64,000 nt of DNA from Sporobolomyces roseus (lineage: Eukaryota > Basidiomycota > Microbotryomycetes > Sporidiobolales > Sporidiobolaceae): the NCBI GenBank assembly GCA_016617785.1, contig JADILM010000005.1, positions 620,001 to 684,000 on the forward strand, read 5' to 3'. The position numbers and the translations under genes were made by a program. Positions 22,815 to 34,986 of the stretch are shown one piece after another. The notes beneath the pieces are model-generated. The model saw nothing but the letters and a program-made list of their open reading frames with translations. It did no database searches and was not told where the DNA came from. Within the stretch, counting starts at the first letter, position 1. Every line of letters begins with the position of its first letter.

Positions 22815-24398
22815 CTATTGTCTCTCGTCCTTCTCCAACCTCAACCCAACTCTCTCTCCCTCCCTGATCCCACTCTCTAAAGCTCCAGCAACACTCCCAT
22901 GATTATCCAACGCTGTATGTTCCCCCGCAAACCCCAATCTTCCCTCCCATTCACTCCTACCCAAAACGAGGAAATCCAAAGGTGTAGACCATTCTCCATT
23001 CTCACTCCGAGTGAGCGTCGAGGGGGTCGAAGTTGCGCCGAGGGAGAAAGGGTCGGAACTCCAGGAGGTCACGTGTGAAGCGATGGGAGGGGATGCTTGA
23101 GAGGAAGAGAAACGACGTGAGAGGTAGAGGTGGAAAGTGGATACGATCTCTTCGGAAGGGTAGGAGGAGAGGTGTCGAGCAGAAGAAGCTCCTATGTAAG
23201 CTAGGAGAGTTGGATGGGGGGAAGAAGAAAGGGTCGAATTGAAATTGATCATGGGGATTGAAGTTCTCTCGAATAATTCGATTAGTGAGTTTGGAGGTGG
23301 TGCAGTTGCGGAGAGTGAAGGAGGATGGGAAGCGGTTGAGAGGGGTAAGAGGAGATAGGATTGAGTTTGAGAGGATTGAGGCCACCAAGCCGAGGAATAA
23401 GTTAGGACTATCTTTTCGAGGTTTCCGACGAGCGTACGAGAGATTGCGGATTCGAGTGTAGATGAGAGGGGAGGGGAGAATGTGGGAGGTGTCTTTTGGA
23501 GTACGGAGAGGGGAATAGTCGAAATCACGTATTTTGAAGTGAAGGAATCGGTCAGAGTGCTGAGGGTGACAGTTTTGGATGATGGGGAATCGGTGAGGGA
23601 TACGACGGGTTGAGAGAGTTGTAAGTGACCACCGAGGGATTTAAAGTCTGCTACGAGGTTCTTGACTACTTCGGAGTAACCTCCATCAGGCCAAGAATCC
23701 GTCCCGTTCACTCCTTTCTCAAACCCAGCCCATTTCGCCGAAGCTAATCCCCACATCACTCATTTCATCAACTCACAGATCTCTCCCGCGAAGATAGAGA
23801 GAGAGAGAGAGAGAAATGAAAAGCACTTACTCTTCTCCAATTCGATTCCTGAACCAATTTCTCCCGTCCTAGCAATCGCAACCAACCTCTCTCCGACCTC
23901 CTTCTCGCCCAGTAACGTAGGAAACAGTTTCTCTGCGACGCTAATGCCATTCTCGGTTTGATCCGGGTTGGGTTGGTAGGCCATTTGAGTAGATTGAGAG
24001 AATAAAGAATTCGAATCTGCTTCAGTCATGACTCCTTGATCACCATACACTAAACCTTTCGCTCCGGAAGGTGGAATATGAACGTCCTACTCTCTTTCAC
24101 CCTTCCTAGTCAGCGAGGATTCGACGAACAGAGAGAAAGAGAGAGAACGAACCATTCCTAATTCTTTCAAGAGTTTCCTGCCTGGGTTGCCTTGGTAATA
24201 ACCATGTAGCATTGAACATCCTACATCTACACCACTTTGGTCCCCACTGAGAGTTTGCGCTCGTCCTCCTACTCGGGAACGTGCTTCGAGGATGAGAATT
24301 GAGCGAGCTTCTTGTTGTTGGATTGTACGTGCTGCTTGGAGACCTGATAAGCCTGCACCAATGATTATAACGTCGTAGGTTTTGTTTGAAGTGGACAT
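22815..24398 (-). CDS. FAD-dependent amine oxidase (polyamine/monoamine oxidase-like)
   Basis: Flavoprotein that oxidises primary, secondary or poly-amines, releasing aldehyde and H2O2. Three exons give about 490 aa. The N-terminus has the Rossmann dinucleotide motif VIIIGAGLSGLQAARTI followed by ILEARSRVGGRAQT, the GG doublet typical of the family. Then come DVGCSMLHGY, a substrate-domain region with MMWGLASAKWAGFEKG and DSWPDGGYSEVV, and the C-terminal FAD-contact block RLGFAGEHTALDNHGSVAGA, where GEHT and the following Gly/Ala helix bind the isoalloxazine. Closest to fungal polyamine oxidases (Fms1-like), but the substrate cannot be decided. No signal peptide or peroxisomal SKL end. An intron carries a (CT) tract on the sense strand. 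Confidence 0.88.
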
Positions 24399-24850
24399 GG
24401 AGTCGGGTGAATGGTTGAGGAGGAAGGAAGCGAAGTAGTGGGGGAGAATCAGAACCTCGAGATGACTTGAGCAGGCAAATACTGGTCGATAGGAGTAGTC
24501 CGAAAAGCTCTACGGTCGATTGAGAGCAGAGCAGCTGAATGGTAGGAGAGTGACTCGAAGTCGACTGTCGAATTCGCTCTCGTCTCCTTGGTTCTCCCCC
24601 ATTCACCTCGACGGCACCTCGATTGCAGTTCGATACACTACCTGATTCATCGTACGTCCATTAGTCTCTCTAGCGCAATCTCTCTACTCTCGAGGCTTCC
24701 CTCGTCTAGTTGCATTCGGGTTTCATCATTCCCATCTCGACCCCTCGATTTCTCCGATAATACACCAACGAGACCCTTACGAGACTAGACAGTATCACGA
24801 GCTGACTGTTGTATATCTACTACAGCCCTCCCATAACGTACAACTCGGCC
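24399..24850. promoter_or_regulatory. Divergent promoter, amine oxidase/TFG1
   Basis: 452 bp between opposite start codons, with pyrimidine-rich stretches on the TFG1 side (24660-24760). An in-frame ATG at 24809 could extend TFG1 by 14 residues; the second ATG (24851, in GGCCATG context) was preferred. Confidence 0.45.
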
Positions 24851-27190
24851 ATGTTTCACAAAAAGAAGCATTCTTCTATCCCTCTCCGACCTCAACCAAC
24901 CTCTTCTTCCTCCTCCTCGAAACCCAAACCCCAACCTCCCATCCGCTCTGCATCTCCCTCTACCGCTTCCTCTTCAGCTCCATCCCCTCTCCCACCTTCC
25001 TCCTCTGCAACTTACACAGATTTCCTCCTTCGTTCCTCATCCTCTACCTCCTCCTCTGATCCTACTCAAAAATACAATATAATGAAATTCCACCCTCCAG
25101 CAAACAGTAAAAATGTTGATCCTAGTGATGAGAGTGTTTTTGTGAGACCGGTTAAATTGAATAGGAAAGATCCTAGGACTGTTAGGAGGTTGACGGATCA
25201 AGACAGGGAAAGACATAACCAAAGGGCATTGAACTCTGCAGCAGGAGGAGGAGGAGGGAGTGAAGCGATGGAGGTTGATCCGAAAGAAGAAGAGGAAGGA
25301 GAGGGTGTCAAGGAAGAGGAAGGAGTCAAGAAAGAGAAAGAGAGGTTGGATTTGAATCTTGTAGGGAAAGGTACGAGTGGTAGTGCGGGAGCTGTCGCTT
25401 CAGCGAGGTCAAGGGGTCCAGGTGGAATGTTCAAGAAGAAAACTAGGAGAGTTTTCGTCGCGAGTGAAGAGAGTCGTAGGTTGAAAAGGGAGGAATGGCA
25501 ACCCTGGGTTTTGGAAGATGATGAAGGATCTGAGAGGTGGGTTGGGAGATTAGAAGGTGGGGCGGGAGAAGTAGATGTTGAAGGTGCAGGAAATGGAGGT
25601 GGTAATGGGAAAGGAAAGGAGAAAGAAGGGAATGCGAGTTTGAAAGGGTGGAGACCGGCGGCTAATGCTAGTGATGCGGGAGGTGGGGGCAGTAGTTATG
25701 TCGCGTTCGTGTTTGGAGAGAATGGTGACGAGTTCGAAGTGGTACCCATCAATCGTTGGTACAAGTTTAATCAGGGTCCGAAATATTTGACTTTGGCGGA
25801 AGAAGAGGCAGAGGAAGAGGTACGTCTCAAAACTTTGAATATCTCATTCAGACGAGTCGGAAACTGATTGGAAAGGCGATGTGACGTGTTCAGTGGAATC
25901 GTCAACAAAAGATGAAGGATCCTGAGAGATGGGTTATGCATAAACGAATCGCACCTTCCTCTTCGAACACTGCAAATGGAGCAACGACAACTACAGAAGA
26001 ATCGAAACCTTCTACTTCAGCAGCTGCACAAGCACAAGCTCAAGCCTCAACTTCAGCTCCTTCTCCAACTTCAGCAACAGGGAAGAAATCGAAAACTTCT
26101 ACCAAGGATCAGAAAGGAGGTAGTTTGAGGGATCGTATGACAGCACGAGCCGCGATGGGAATCAAAACTGAAGGACAATCGGACGATCTACGTTCGGGAC
26201 GACCCAAGATCAAATCTGTGATTTCGACTTCCGACGGTACTCGTTCTGGAGGAAGACGAAAGGTTAGAGGAGGAGGGGATCAAGATGATGACGAGTTTGA
26301 TTACGAGGAGGATTTCCAAGATGACGAAGAAGGGATCGCTAAGATTGATGATTTGGCGGATGAGGATGAGACAAAAGAATTGGAGGAGAGGATCAGAAAG
26401 GAAATGAGAGGTGCTGAGAGACCGGATGAGATTCCGGACGATGCAGAAGAGGAGGATGAGGAAGAGTTGACGGGGACTGGGAAGGAGGTCAAGAAACTGG
26501 TCAAGAAAGCGGATCAGACTGGGAATTACGAATCGGATGATGAAGAGAACCCTTACGCTTCTGTGTGTCTTCAGTCTCTTCCTATCACTCTCGTAATGTG
26601 ACTGATTGGTACAGTCTGTGACCATACAGTCTGATGAGGAGGATGATAACGCGTCGATCACCTCAGCAGAACGCGGTTCAAACTCTCGTCAAACCTCTCC
26701 CCAACCGACTTCCTCTACCAGTCGAGCTCAATCTCCCTCCTCTCACTCTCGACACGGCTCGCCTTCTTCTCGAGCAGGAACTCCCAATCCAGGAAGTGGT
26801 TCCGCACTCCTCGCGAAACGAGCAACTTCACCTTCTCTCCAACGTTCCTCTTCTTCTTCACGCGGTACATCCCCCGGTCCTTCCTCTCTCTCCGGATCCT
26901 CCAAGCGTAAGAGAACTGGTGAAGGAGGAGAAGATGAAGCGAAGAGACGAAAGAATGGTGGAGGAAAAGCGAAGAGTCCATCACCTGGAGTCGAGGGACT
27001 TATTACGAAGGAGGACCTCGTAACATTCTTGAAAGGTAGACCGAATCAATCGGGAACTACGAAGGATGTGTTGGTACATTTCAAGAAAGCGCTCAAGAAT
27101 GATCAGAGGAATAAAACGGCGATTAGTGGATTGATTAAGAGTGTCGCGGATCTGGTGGGTGGTAACTTGGTACTCAAATCGGGGTTGTAG
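24851..27190 (+). CDS. TFG1: TFIIF alpha subunit (RAP74/Tfg1)
   Basis: Large subunit of general transcription factor IIF, which binds RNA polymerase II and stabilises the preinitiation complex. Three exons (24851-25819, 25894-26562, 26615-27190) sum to 2,214 nt, 737 aa. The N-terminal dimerisation barrel is seen as MKFHPPANSKNVDPS, MFKKKTRRVF, LKREEWQPWVLED and VVPINRWYKFNQGPKYLTLA. An acidic middle (QDDDEFDYEEDFQDDEEGIA) and a Ser-rich linker follow. The last 70 residues (ITKEDLVTFLKGRPNQSGTT to the end) are the winged helix that docks the FCP1 phosphatase. A Gly/Glu-rich insertion splits the barrel. The second intron has two usable acceptors 15 nt apart. Confidence 0.93.
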
Positions 27191-27363
27191 ATCAGGTCTG
27201 TCTTTACTTGCTCGCTGAAATCTCACTGCATGCGAAACGATATCTTTCGAGGATGAATTCGATTGCGAATGACCGATGCAGGAGAGTCGAGAACGACTGG
27301 GTTACAACTCGATGAAGCACTCCTGTCTACATCAAGCTGTACAGCGAAAGAGGCTACGAGCCC

Positions 27364-27492
27364 CTATTCGCGAGATTGTACATTCTTCTCCCTTTTCCCT
27401 CCTCTCCGAGGTCTCACCCCAAACCCAAACAACACGAATGGTAACCTGTCCTCCCGACCGTCAATCAGTCAGTTTTCATACTGCGATTCTGT

Positions 27493-27529
<37 letters not shown>

Positions 27530-28489
27530 TAACCATTTCAATCTCTTCCAATTGAACCCAAACCACGCTCCAATCCAAATACACAACTCGGCATAACTGA
27601 AAAAACTCAACCCTTGTCCTCTTTCACCCCACGCGAGCCTCTTGATCCAATTGACGACGTCGACCCAAGTTTTCATCGCTGCTGGTATAGGTCGAGTTGT
27701 TGGATCCATCAGGAATACCATGAGGATACGAGCATATATACCGATATGCCAGTTTCCAACGGTACCTAGTCCGTCTTGGTAAGAGGCGTTCGTGAGGAGG
27801 ATTGACCAATCGACGACGGAGAAGTTTTGAAGGTAGAGTGAAGGGACGGAGTAGGATCGATCGAGGTCGGAGGGGAAGAGATAGGAGGGAAGGAAAGAGA
27901 GGGAAGGTCGTTCGTAGCCTAGAGCGAGCAGTGTTAGCAAACAAAGCTAAGGAAAAGGGAAGAGAATGCAACCGACCTGTAGCGATAATGATTCTGTAGG
28001 TCAAATTCCAGCCAATCAGTACGCAATTGAATCTTTACTGGTATCTGATCGAATGAGTAAACCTACACATCGGCGCTCTCGACGCACTCCTTTCCTGGAT
28101 CACCACTCTTTGTTCCCCTCTCCCTCTCAACCACCTTGACTCCCCTCGGCAAGATCCTCTCCACGTCCCCTCTCCTAACAGTAACCAACCCTTCTCTAAT
28201 AAGTTCCAAATATTGATCATTCACAATCGGTGTCCTACACCCCTCAAACCCTCAAAAAATCAGTTTCTTCGGTAATAGACGAGACAAGGGAAGATAGAGA
28301 GTCACACCCTTCGAAGAGACCTTTGGCATTCTTCTTTGCAGGAGAGAGGTGTTCGAGATCTCGGTAGTGTAGTTTGCGAATCAAGTATTCTGGAATGAAC
28401 GATAGAGGCTGCCAGTGCCCAACTCGAAAACGAAAAAAAGGTCAGCTCACACTGAAGCCTCCTTGTATCCGAATGAGCTCCTCGAGAAA

Positions 28490-28524
<35 letters not shown>

Positions 28525-29740
28525 GAAAAGCTGACCATTTGTCTACCGAACGGTTGCAAGCTGAGTAAAATGTCAATCACTGTATTCCTAGGAATGATCC
28601 ATTTATCACTCCTCGCGAAAACTATTACATCTTTCGCTCCTTTCTCGACTGATAATTCAGCAGCTTCGACCCCTGAAGCTCCAGATCCAATAATGACGAC
28701 TTTCTTACCCTTCAACCGAGCGTTGTCGAGTTGGGAGGAATGAAGGATTTGACCGAGGAAAGTGGATTGACCTGGTAGGGCAAGAGGTTTAGGGGAACCA
28801 CAGGTACCGATTGAACAGATCTTTTGTAGCGTGAGAACATGATCAGGAACTTTGGTTAAGAGAGAGTAAGAGATTTGAGGTGAAAGCTCACGATCGCGTC
28901 GAAAACTCCTTCTTCCCCCTCATTGATAACCCACCTAGTCCTCCCATGTTCCCTAACATTGCCTGAACTCTCATGTCTCCTAACTCTCTCTACCCTCGTC
29001 TGAATTTCTTTCTCCTTATTCAATCAGCTTCCCTCCAAAATCTCATATGTAGACAATCGCTAATAAAAGTTACTACTCACGTTGAATCTAGTTTTCTCTT
29101 TCAACCCGTACCTCTCCCACACTCCTCGAATCTGCTCGACTATTTCATCCCGTTTCGGAAACCCTCTTGACCAATTCACGGTTGGGTGAAACCGATAAAG
29201 AAACGAATTCAATTGGAGTTGAGAAGTCTTGTTCTCCCTTGCCCAAATTCCTCCTATTTCCTGAACCTCGTTCATCCCATATTCCCGTCAGTCGAGAGAG
29301 GAGGGAGAGGAGAGTGGAGAGAGAAGAGGGACAAACGGAAGATGATTCAAAAATGATTACTTCGAACCCGTTATCTACTGCATGAGCTGCTGAAGATACT
29401 CCTGTTAGACCAGCTCCAATAACCGCTATTCTACCAAGAGGTTTCCGTCCCTTCTTGAGGGGTTGGTAAGTCTGTGTGGGGGTCAGCAAAAGGAAGAGAA
29501 AGGAGGGAGAGGGGAGAGGGGAGAAGGGAGGAGACGTACACCGCTGAAGATGTAGGATAAGAGGGATTGGTAGATCGAGTAGAAGGAGCCGAGGAGGAAG
29601 AGTGAAATCGAAAGAGGAACGTGAAATAAGGGCCATCTCGAGACCAGTGACAGAGAGGATTGACGACGACGATAACGGCGAGGGACGGCTGAAGAGCTTG
29701 GTGGGTTCACTATGGTCGTATCAGAGTCTGATTCTGACAT
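27364..29740 (-). CDS. Flavin-containing monooxygenase, membrane-anchored
   Basis: FAD/NADPH-dependent monooxygenase of the FMO / Baeyer-Villiger class. Read over eight or more exons, about 600 aa. Residues 1-35 are polar, then a hydrophobic segment (PLFHVPLSISLFLLGSFYSI) predicts a membrane anchor. The FAD motif is IAVIGAGLTGVSSAAHA. The family fingerprint FxGxxxH appears as FLGQILHSSQL. The NADPH motif is VVIIGSGASGVEAAEL. A later VESADVIIIATGYERPSLSF fits the ATG/Y motif. The final intron removes the (CT)16 tract; joining to acceptor GGACAG gives the end WLPFVLFGFGVRPRRGGK and a stop at 27364. Reading through that intron instead would end near 27476. Converges on TFG1. Substrate unknown. 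Confidence 0.83.
27495..27526. repeat. (AG)16 microsatellite
   Basis: Thirty-two bases of perfect AG on the plus strand, lying in the last intron of the flavin monooxygenase gene, where it reads as (CT)16 just downstream of the donor. Confidence 0.95.
28491..28524. repeat. (TG)5(AG)12 compound microsatellite
   Basis: Perfect compound dinucleotide repeat in another intron of the same monooxygenase gene; on the sense strand it is (CT)12(CA)5. Confidence 0.95.
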
Positions 29741-30026
29741 GAGATTCAACAGAAGAGGAGATGAAGAGAAGAGTTTTGTCGAACTCGCTAGTTTCGAGCA
29801 GACAGCTCTCTCTCTCATTTGGAAGCATGAGAAAGTGAGAGTAGTAAAGAAGTATGTACGGCAACAATGTTCACAACGAAAAAAACTGAGAAAGAACGAA
29901 CGGACTCATCAAAAAACTAAAGCGAGAGAGAGAGAGCACAGATTTTACCTTTTCCTTTTACCTTTCCCTTCTCCATTCCACGTGAGAGGGGAGGTTTTTG
30001 CAAGCGAGAGATTTCGTGAATGGATT

Positions 30027-31044
30027 CTAGTGGAACCAACCGAGACGAGAGAGGGTAGATCCGACGACAAGGGTTCCGAGACCGGTAGTGAACTGTCAAG
30101 AAAAAGCCACACCGATATCAGCATCTCTGTGTAGAGAGGATAGCGTGAGAGAGCCAGAACTGACCTTGAGCAAGTTTGAGATTTGTTGATCGAAAGGGAA
30201 GAGCCTAATTCCAGTCGAAGCGTAATCGCTAGGCAAAGAATCTGATCTCACTCATTCTCGAGAGTCAATCCAAGTGTGCCAAAGAGAGAGAGAGAGAGAG
30301 TAGGGGAGAGAGAGAGTACCAGATTGTTTAACGATCCTCCACAAATCATCCGAATCTTTCCTCAAATCGACTCGAATCAAGAAATGAATCGTATAAGTCT
30401 TAATCACCTTCCCGCAGAATCAGCTTACCCCCTTCTTACGGGAGAGAGAGAGAGAGAAGAGAGGGAACATACAGGATTGAAACGTTCAGGGAGAGGTACA
30501 GTTCTGAATTTGAGCGACTCAGTCAAATCGAGGTAACCAGACATGAATTCAGTTCCTTTGATAGATTTGATACGATCGAAAGCGACGACATCGAAATTGA
30601 TCTTGTTTCCATAAGTCAATACCCTCAACATCTTGTAAGCTGATTTCACTCCTTCACGACCTGAACCTTTCGGAGAGTTGAGGAGAGGATAAACTAGAGT
30701 TGCGTCGGCAGTGAAATATTTATCGACTGCTGCGAGCATCTAGAGGATCACGACAAGAGAGAATTCGTCAGTTTCACAGTACAGAGGGGCAGTGTTGGCG
30801 AGATTGACTGAAACGCTCGGTTAAGCGAAAAAGGTTTCTTTTCCGCTAAGTTCAGTGGAAGACCTTTACCTCCTCTCTATAACTCTTACTTTCCACCGTT
30901 TCATTCGTTCCGCTCCCTCATTCTTCGCGAGATTGAGAGAGAGAAGAGAGAGAAGGAAGGAAAGTGGGTACTCACATCTACTGATGACTCGGTTTCAACC
31001 AATTCACGTACAACGCGACGAATATCGTTCTGAGGGGATTCCAT
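30027..31044 (-). CDS. SigF-like NTF2-fold protein
   Basis: Fungal family of small proteins with an NTF2/SnoaL-like cone fold, often labelled SigF-like; function not established. About six exons. The order is MESPQNDIRRVVRELVETES, then MLAAVDKYFTADATLVYPLL, YKMLRVLTYGNKINFDVVAF, LDLTESLKFRTVPLPERFNP, IKTYTIHFLIRVDLRKDSDD, and the C-terminal hydrophobic piece FTTGLGTLVVGSTLSRLGWF, which may be a membrane tail. The start ATG at 31044 gives the typical opening (acidic, DIxxVVxxL). The order of a helix pair, YFxxDAxxxxP and FRxxPLP matches family members known to me. Introns contain (CT) tracts (sense strand). Confidence 0.75.
30283..30300. repeat. (AG)9 microsatellite
   Basis: Perfect (AG)9 in an intron of the SigF-like gene, followed after TAGGG by a further GAGAGAGAGAG run. 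A similar shorter run lies near 30442-30457 in the next intron. Confidence 0.9.
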
Positions 31045-31425
31045 TGTTTGGTTGTAGAGGCTGTGGGAGCGATTCTGAGTGAGTTGCGAGTAAAGATAGG
31101 AGGTTAGATGGGAGAAGTGGGAGAGAGGAGTGAAGGCGTGGGAGGATTTGTAGGGATAGTGTAGAGTGTTATTGAGACTTACTGAAGTGGTTTGACAGTG
31201 GTTTCGAGGGAATTCGAATCTCGAAGAAAGAGGGAAAGAAGGGAAAGGAAGATCTCCCCGTCATTTTTCGCTCAGAAAGGGGGTGACTTCTTCGCAACAA
31301 TCTCGCAAAAGGACAGGAATGACATTACGATAACAAACGACTAGATTAAGGGTAGAGAGGAAAAGTAGTACAGAAGAGAGAAAGCGTAGTAACAAAAAAC
31401 AGGAAAATCAACTACTTTCGCTCAT
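31045..31425. other. Intergenic between SigF-like and PLAC8 genes
   Basis: 380 bp between two minus-strand genes; promoter of the SigF-like gene on the left and 3' region of the PLAC8 gene on the right. Nothing else seen. Confidence 0.45.
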
Positions 31426-32411
31426 TCAAGCGACGACTGCATCAACTTGTCCTTCCTCCTCATCTCGATAGATCGCTTCTGGTGCAACTCCTCCTACGTT
31501 CCTGATCGCTTCTTCTTCCTCCTCGATTTCCCTACTCTCCTGAACGAGTGAACAAGGTTGACAGAAAGCACCTAATTCGATTTCACATTCGACGGATCAG
31601 CTCCGAGTCTCGACAGGATTTCCTCATAGAAAGAGGGATGGGTCGTACCAACGAGAAGATCTTGAACCTCATTCCCACGAATAGCGTAACGAGACCTCGT
31701 TTGATTCCTTGCGAAACATTGGAGGAATGCTTGACCTACTCCGGCAAATTGCGGAGCTAGGAAATATAATCCACACCAGAGGGAAACGGGTTGAGTAGAT
31801 TCAGTAGCTGTCGATGGATGAGAGTAGAGAGATCAGTTGAAATTGCCGTGAAAAGAGGAAGAGAAATCGCAAAGAGAGAAATGAGTATTTACGTTGACCA
31901 GTTGCGGTGAGGGATACTAATCGATGATGGTTCTGAGAGTAAACGATACAAGGGCAGCTGTACACGATTCAGTCACGCTTTCAGTCAGTCGGAGTTAATG
32001 CGAGAGACTAGGTAGCAACGATTCAAACGTACAAACAAGCAGCGGTAGTCAATCCTGGTCTTTCACAACACGCCGTCAAACCATGGTTCCAATCCCTCTT
32101 CCCATCCAATCCGACCTGCAAACCCTCTGTGAGGGAGCTCAAGAAAAATGGATCAGTTCACAAAGTCCATTGATCCGAAGAATATGATTCACTGACTCGC
32201 GTTCCTAGCGCCTCCAATCGACATTTGATTGATAGCAGTCTATCTCACCAACTTGACTATCAATTTCATCCAGAGTCTAGAAAGAGAGAGATGGGAGATT
32301 TACGGGTTGTTGATTGAAAGGGGCGAGCGAGGTAGAAGCGACTGTCGAATAAGAGGGTGGCGCATCTTCTTGGGTTAATGGAGCATAAGGGATCTTCTTG
32401 TCTCCTGTCAT
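31426..32411 (-). CDS. PLAC8 family cysteine-rich protein
   Basis: Small membrane-associated Cys-rich protein of the PLAC8/FCR family (in plants linked to cadmium resistance and cell size; in fungi function open). About 200 aa over several exons. It starts MTGDKKIPYAPLTQEDAPPS with a PPSYS tail. The core is WNHGLTACCERPGLTTAACL joined across an intron to CPCIVYSQNHHRLVS; CC...C and CPC are the family's Cys motif. A hydrophobic segment SLWCGLYFLAPQFAGVGQAF follows, then RSRYAIRGNEVQDLLVGAFC, QPCSLVQESREIEEEEEAI and an acidic end. The QPCxLxQExREIxxEE block is highly characteristic. Confidence 0.9.
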
Positions 32412-32914
32412 TGTTTTGTTGAACGCGTTTGACAGGTGAGGGAGAGAGGGAAAGAGGGAAAAGCACCGCCCCTTAGCTTCGGGACTTCGGCTTGAAAGGG
32501 TCGCCAAAAATTGGATGGTTCCACGTAAGGAGGAGTCGTGTAAACGCTGACAAAGCTCTGCGGAGAAGAGTCGAATAGAATCGACGAGCGAAAAAGCGAA
32601 AAAGTATCGACTTTTCTTCGCTTCGCAGAGGAACACATTCGAACTTCCCCTCTCTCTAGCTGACCTTGGCGACAGTAAGAGACGTACACTGAGAGCAGAC
32701 GGCATCAGAGGAAGTTGTGAAGGTGACTCGTTGCAGTAGAAAAGGAGAGTTTTCCAAGGAAATGCGACGACCAGCGTCTCGAAAGATCGGCTAACAAAGT
32801 AAGGCAACGTTATGATAGGACAGTCTAAAAGGATAAGTACATCGACCGGCGATGCTAGAACAGAGAGAGGGGAAGGGTTGGGAAAGAGGGAGAAAACGAG
32901 GTGAAGGTTCGAAT
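32412..32914. other. Intergenic between PLAC8 and DPBB genes
   Basis: About 500 bp between two minus-strand genes. It should hold the PLAC8 promoter; no gene or repeat is supported. Confidence 0.45.
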
Positions 32915-33950
32915 CTAGTTGAAAGCCCAAGACACGTTCAATACCCCAGTATCCTCCGATCCAATCGCGTCGAAAGCACCAGTAGAAAGATCGATACTTT
33001 GCGACCCGGAACAAGAGGGACATTCATCCGCGACGACAGCGGTTGTTGAGGCTCCCGTGTCTATTCGAAACGAGAGAAAGGGAGGAGTCAGTTGCGATGT
33101 ACGAGGGGAGGATGAAGAGGACAAGAAGATAAGAGATCGAGGGGCTTACCAGTGTTTGTGATAGTAATCGTTTCGCCACAATGAGATCCGGAATCGTACA
33201 TCGAAGTTTGGAGTGCGACGACTTTGTCGGAATCCGAAGAGACAGATCCACAGGCTCCATTTACTTGGTTCTCTGTAGGTCTCATAAGTGCGTCAGTATC
33301 AGCCAAAGCGAAACGGAAAACATGGCGAGGAATTGAGGGGTGAATATCGACTGATAGAAAAAAGCATGCTCACGGTAGTAGAAAGTTGCTTCACCACTGT
33401 ATGTTGATCCAGAAGACGAGGAAGACGAGCCAGTCGAGGTAGACGATGAAGAGGAAGAGGTAGAAGTCTTGCTAGTTTGAGCAGCAGCTTTCGACGAAGA
33501 AGAGGATCGAACACCTTGAGCTTTCGACGAGGTTTGCTGAGAGGCTGCAGCAGCAGAAGTCAGCGAAGGAGTCGAGCGAAACTTGGCGTTGCCGGATGAG
33601 CCACCAGAATGAGAGTTGCTTGGTGCTGAACGATCAGATTGATTTTGAGGGAGATTGGGAGCGTTACCTGGAGGGGCAGGCCACAGTCAGTACAACAGCA
33701 CCAGCGAAAGGGAGTAGTGGGATGAGGTCGTACCTTGTGAACCAGCACGAGGACCGTCTCGACGAAGGCGTCGACCAGATTTGTGACGACGAACGAGTTT
33801 CTCTTCGGGAGTAGAGATCATTTCGTCGGCGGGAGTCCCGTCAGCCGTGACATCGGTTGTGGGAATAGTGGATTGGCGACGCTGGCATGCGGCCGAGACA
33901 GAAGTCGTGGCGACGAGGAGAGCGAGAGCGGTCGAAAGACAGAACTTCAT
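32915..33950 (-). CDS. Secreted expansin-like DPBB protein (1)
   Basis: Secreted protein with a double-psi beta-barrel (RlpA/barwin/expansin-like) domain; related fungal proteins loosen or bind cell-wall polymers without proven hydrolysis. MKFCLSTALALLVATTSVSA is a clear signal peptide. A basic segment RRHKSGRRLRRDG and a long Ser/Thr-rich linker (SSSSSTSTGSSSSSSGSTYS) follow. The barrel reads GACGSVSSDSDKVVALQTSM, then HCGETITITNT, GASTTAVVADECPSCSGSQS and IDLSTGAFDAIG, ending VSWAFN. Conserved Cys positions and ECPSC are present. A paralogue lies at 52177-52797 without the linker. The Ser-rich linker is probably O-glycosylated (inference). Confidence 0.88.
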
Positions 33951-34986
33951 ATCGAGTTGGAGTGATGGGGAGGGGAGGAGTGGCCGAAGGAGTGAGTTGC
34001 TGAGAGGATACAGGTAGTGGAAGGACCGAGAGCACAGCTCTGATGAAAGGCTGGAAGGGAGCGCGATAGAGGTCAGTCGAGCTGATCGAGCATGTGAGCG
34101 AAGAATGTGAACTCACTCGAGACAGAGAAAACGAAAGGCGGGAAGATCCTACAACGAGAACGAGATGAGACGAAGAAGAAAGGAAGAAAGGAAGGATGAG
34201 AATTAGAATCGCGGCTTTTTCAAGGTGGAAAACTGCGGTCTTCGTTCGCAGCGTTTTCCATCACCGCAGGCTTCTACGAGTCCTCCCTAAATTCGTCTCC
34301 TGCGAAATTAGTGATGAGTTGCGGATACCGGAGTCGTGTCTCAGTGCGTCGAAGAAACAGGGCTCGAGAGGAGAAAACGAAATGTAGTTAATCGGGATGG
34401 AGGTCCAGTGGGAAGGTCGAATATCGCTGTCGTTCGTCGAGTGTGAGAGTCAGTCAACTGTGTTCGAGTATCCGCAGCTTAGAGGAGGGGATCTCTGCGC
34501 TCACCGCGATTAGTTGAGCGATTCCGAATCTTGCGAAATTACCCTCCAATTATGACAAGCTTTCCGGGCGGAGCTCTTGAACTGTTAGTCTCCAGAGCCC
34601 TCGGCAACGAGTTCGTTGAATCCTACTGTCCTTCTATTCTAACCGAAGCGAGTCCAAAGAGTTCATGTTGGTCAGCAGAGGGAGAAAAAGAGCGAGGCCG
34701 TCTAAGGGAAGCTGTCGAACAGAATATTGGCCGAAGCGGTCGTATGAGAATTTGTTGAGAGCATAAGCGAGAGTCTGGTAAGTATGTGTGAGATGTAAGA
34801 GGAAGAGGAAGAGTGAACTAGGTTTCTCCCTTCATCCAACAACTTGCTCAACTCATTCAGACCCGTAGAACACCTCTATACGATTACGAAAGCCTACAAT
34901 CGCGTCCACAAGTTGGGCAATCGCGCTTCCAAACTCTCACTACTTGTCCCTCTCCTCGATCAACCTTCACTAAACAAACCTCGAGA
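33951..34986. promoter_or_regulatory. Divergent region, DPBB gene / YCG1
   Basis: About 1 kb between opposite start codons, the longer of the divergent gaps here. Short ORFs on both strands show no recognisable domain. The right 150 bp (34840-34985) is pyrimidine-rich and likely the YCG1 leader; the left part should hold the promoter of the secreted-protein gene. Confidence 0.45.

Noticed and set aside
22815..31044. Small metabolic gene cluster (amine oxidase, flavin monooxygenase, SigF-like protein)
   Set aside because: The genes are interrupted by the general factor TFG1, lack a backbone enzyme, transporter or regulator, and there is no sign of common origin.
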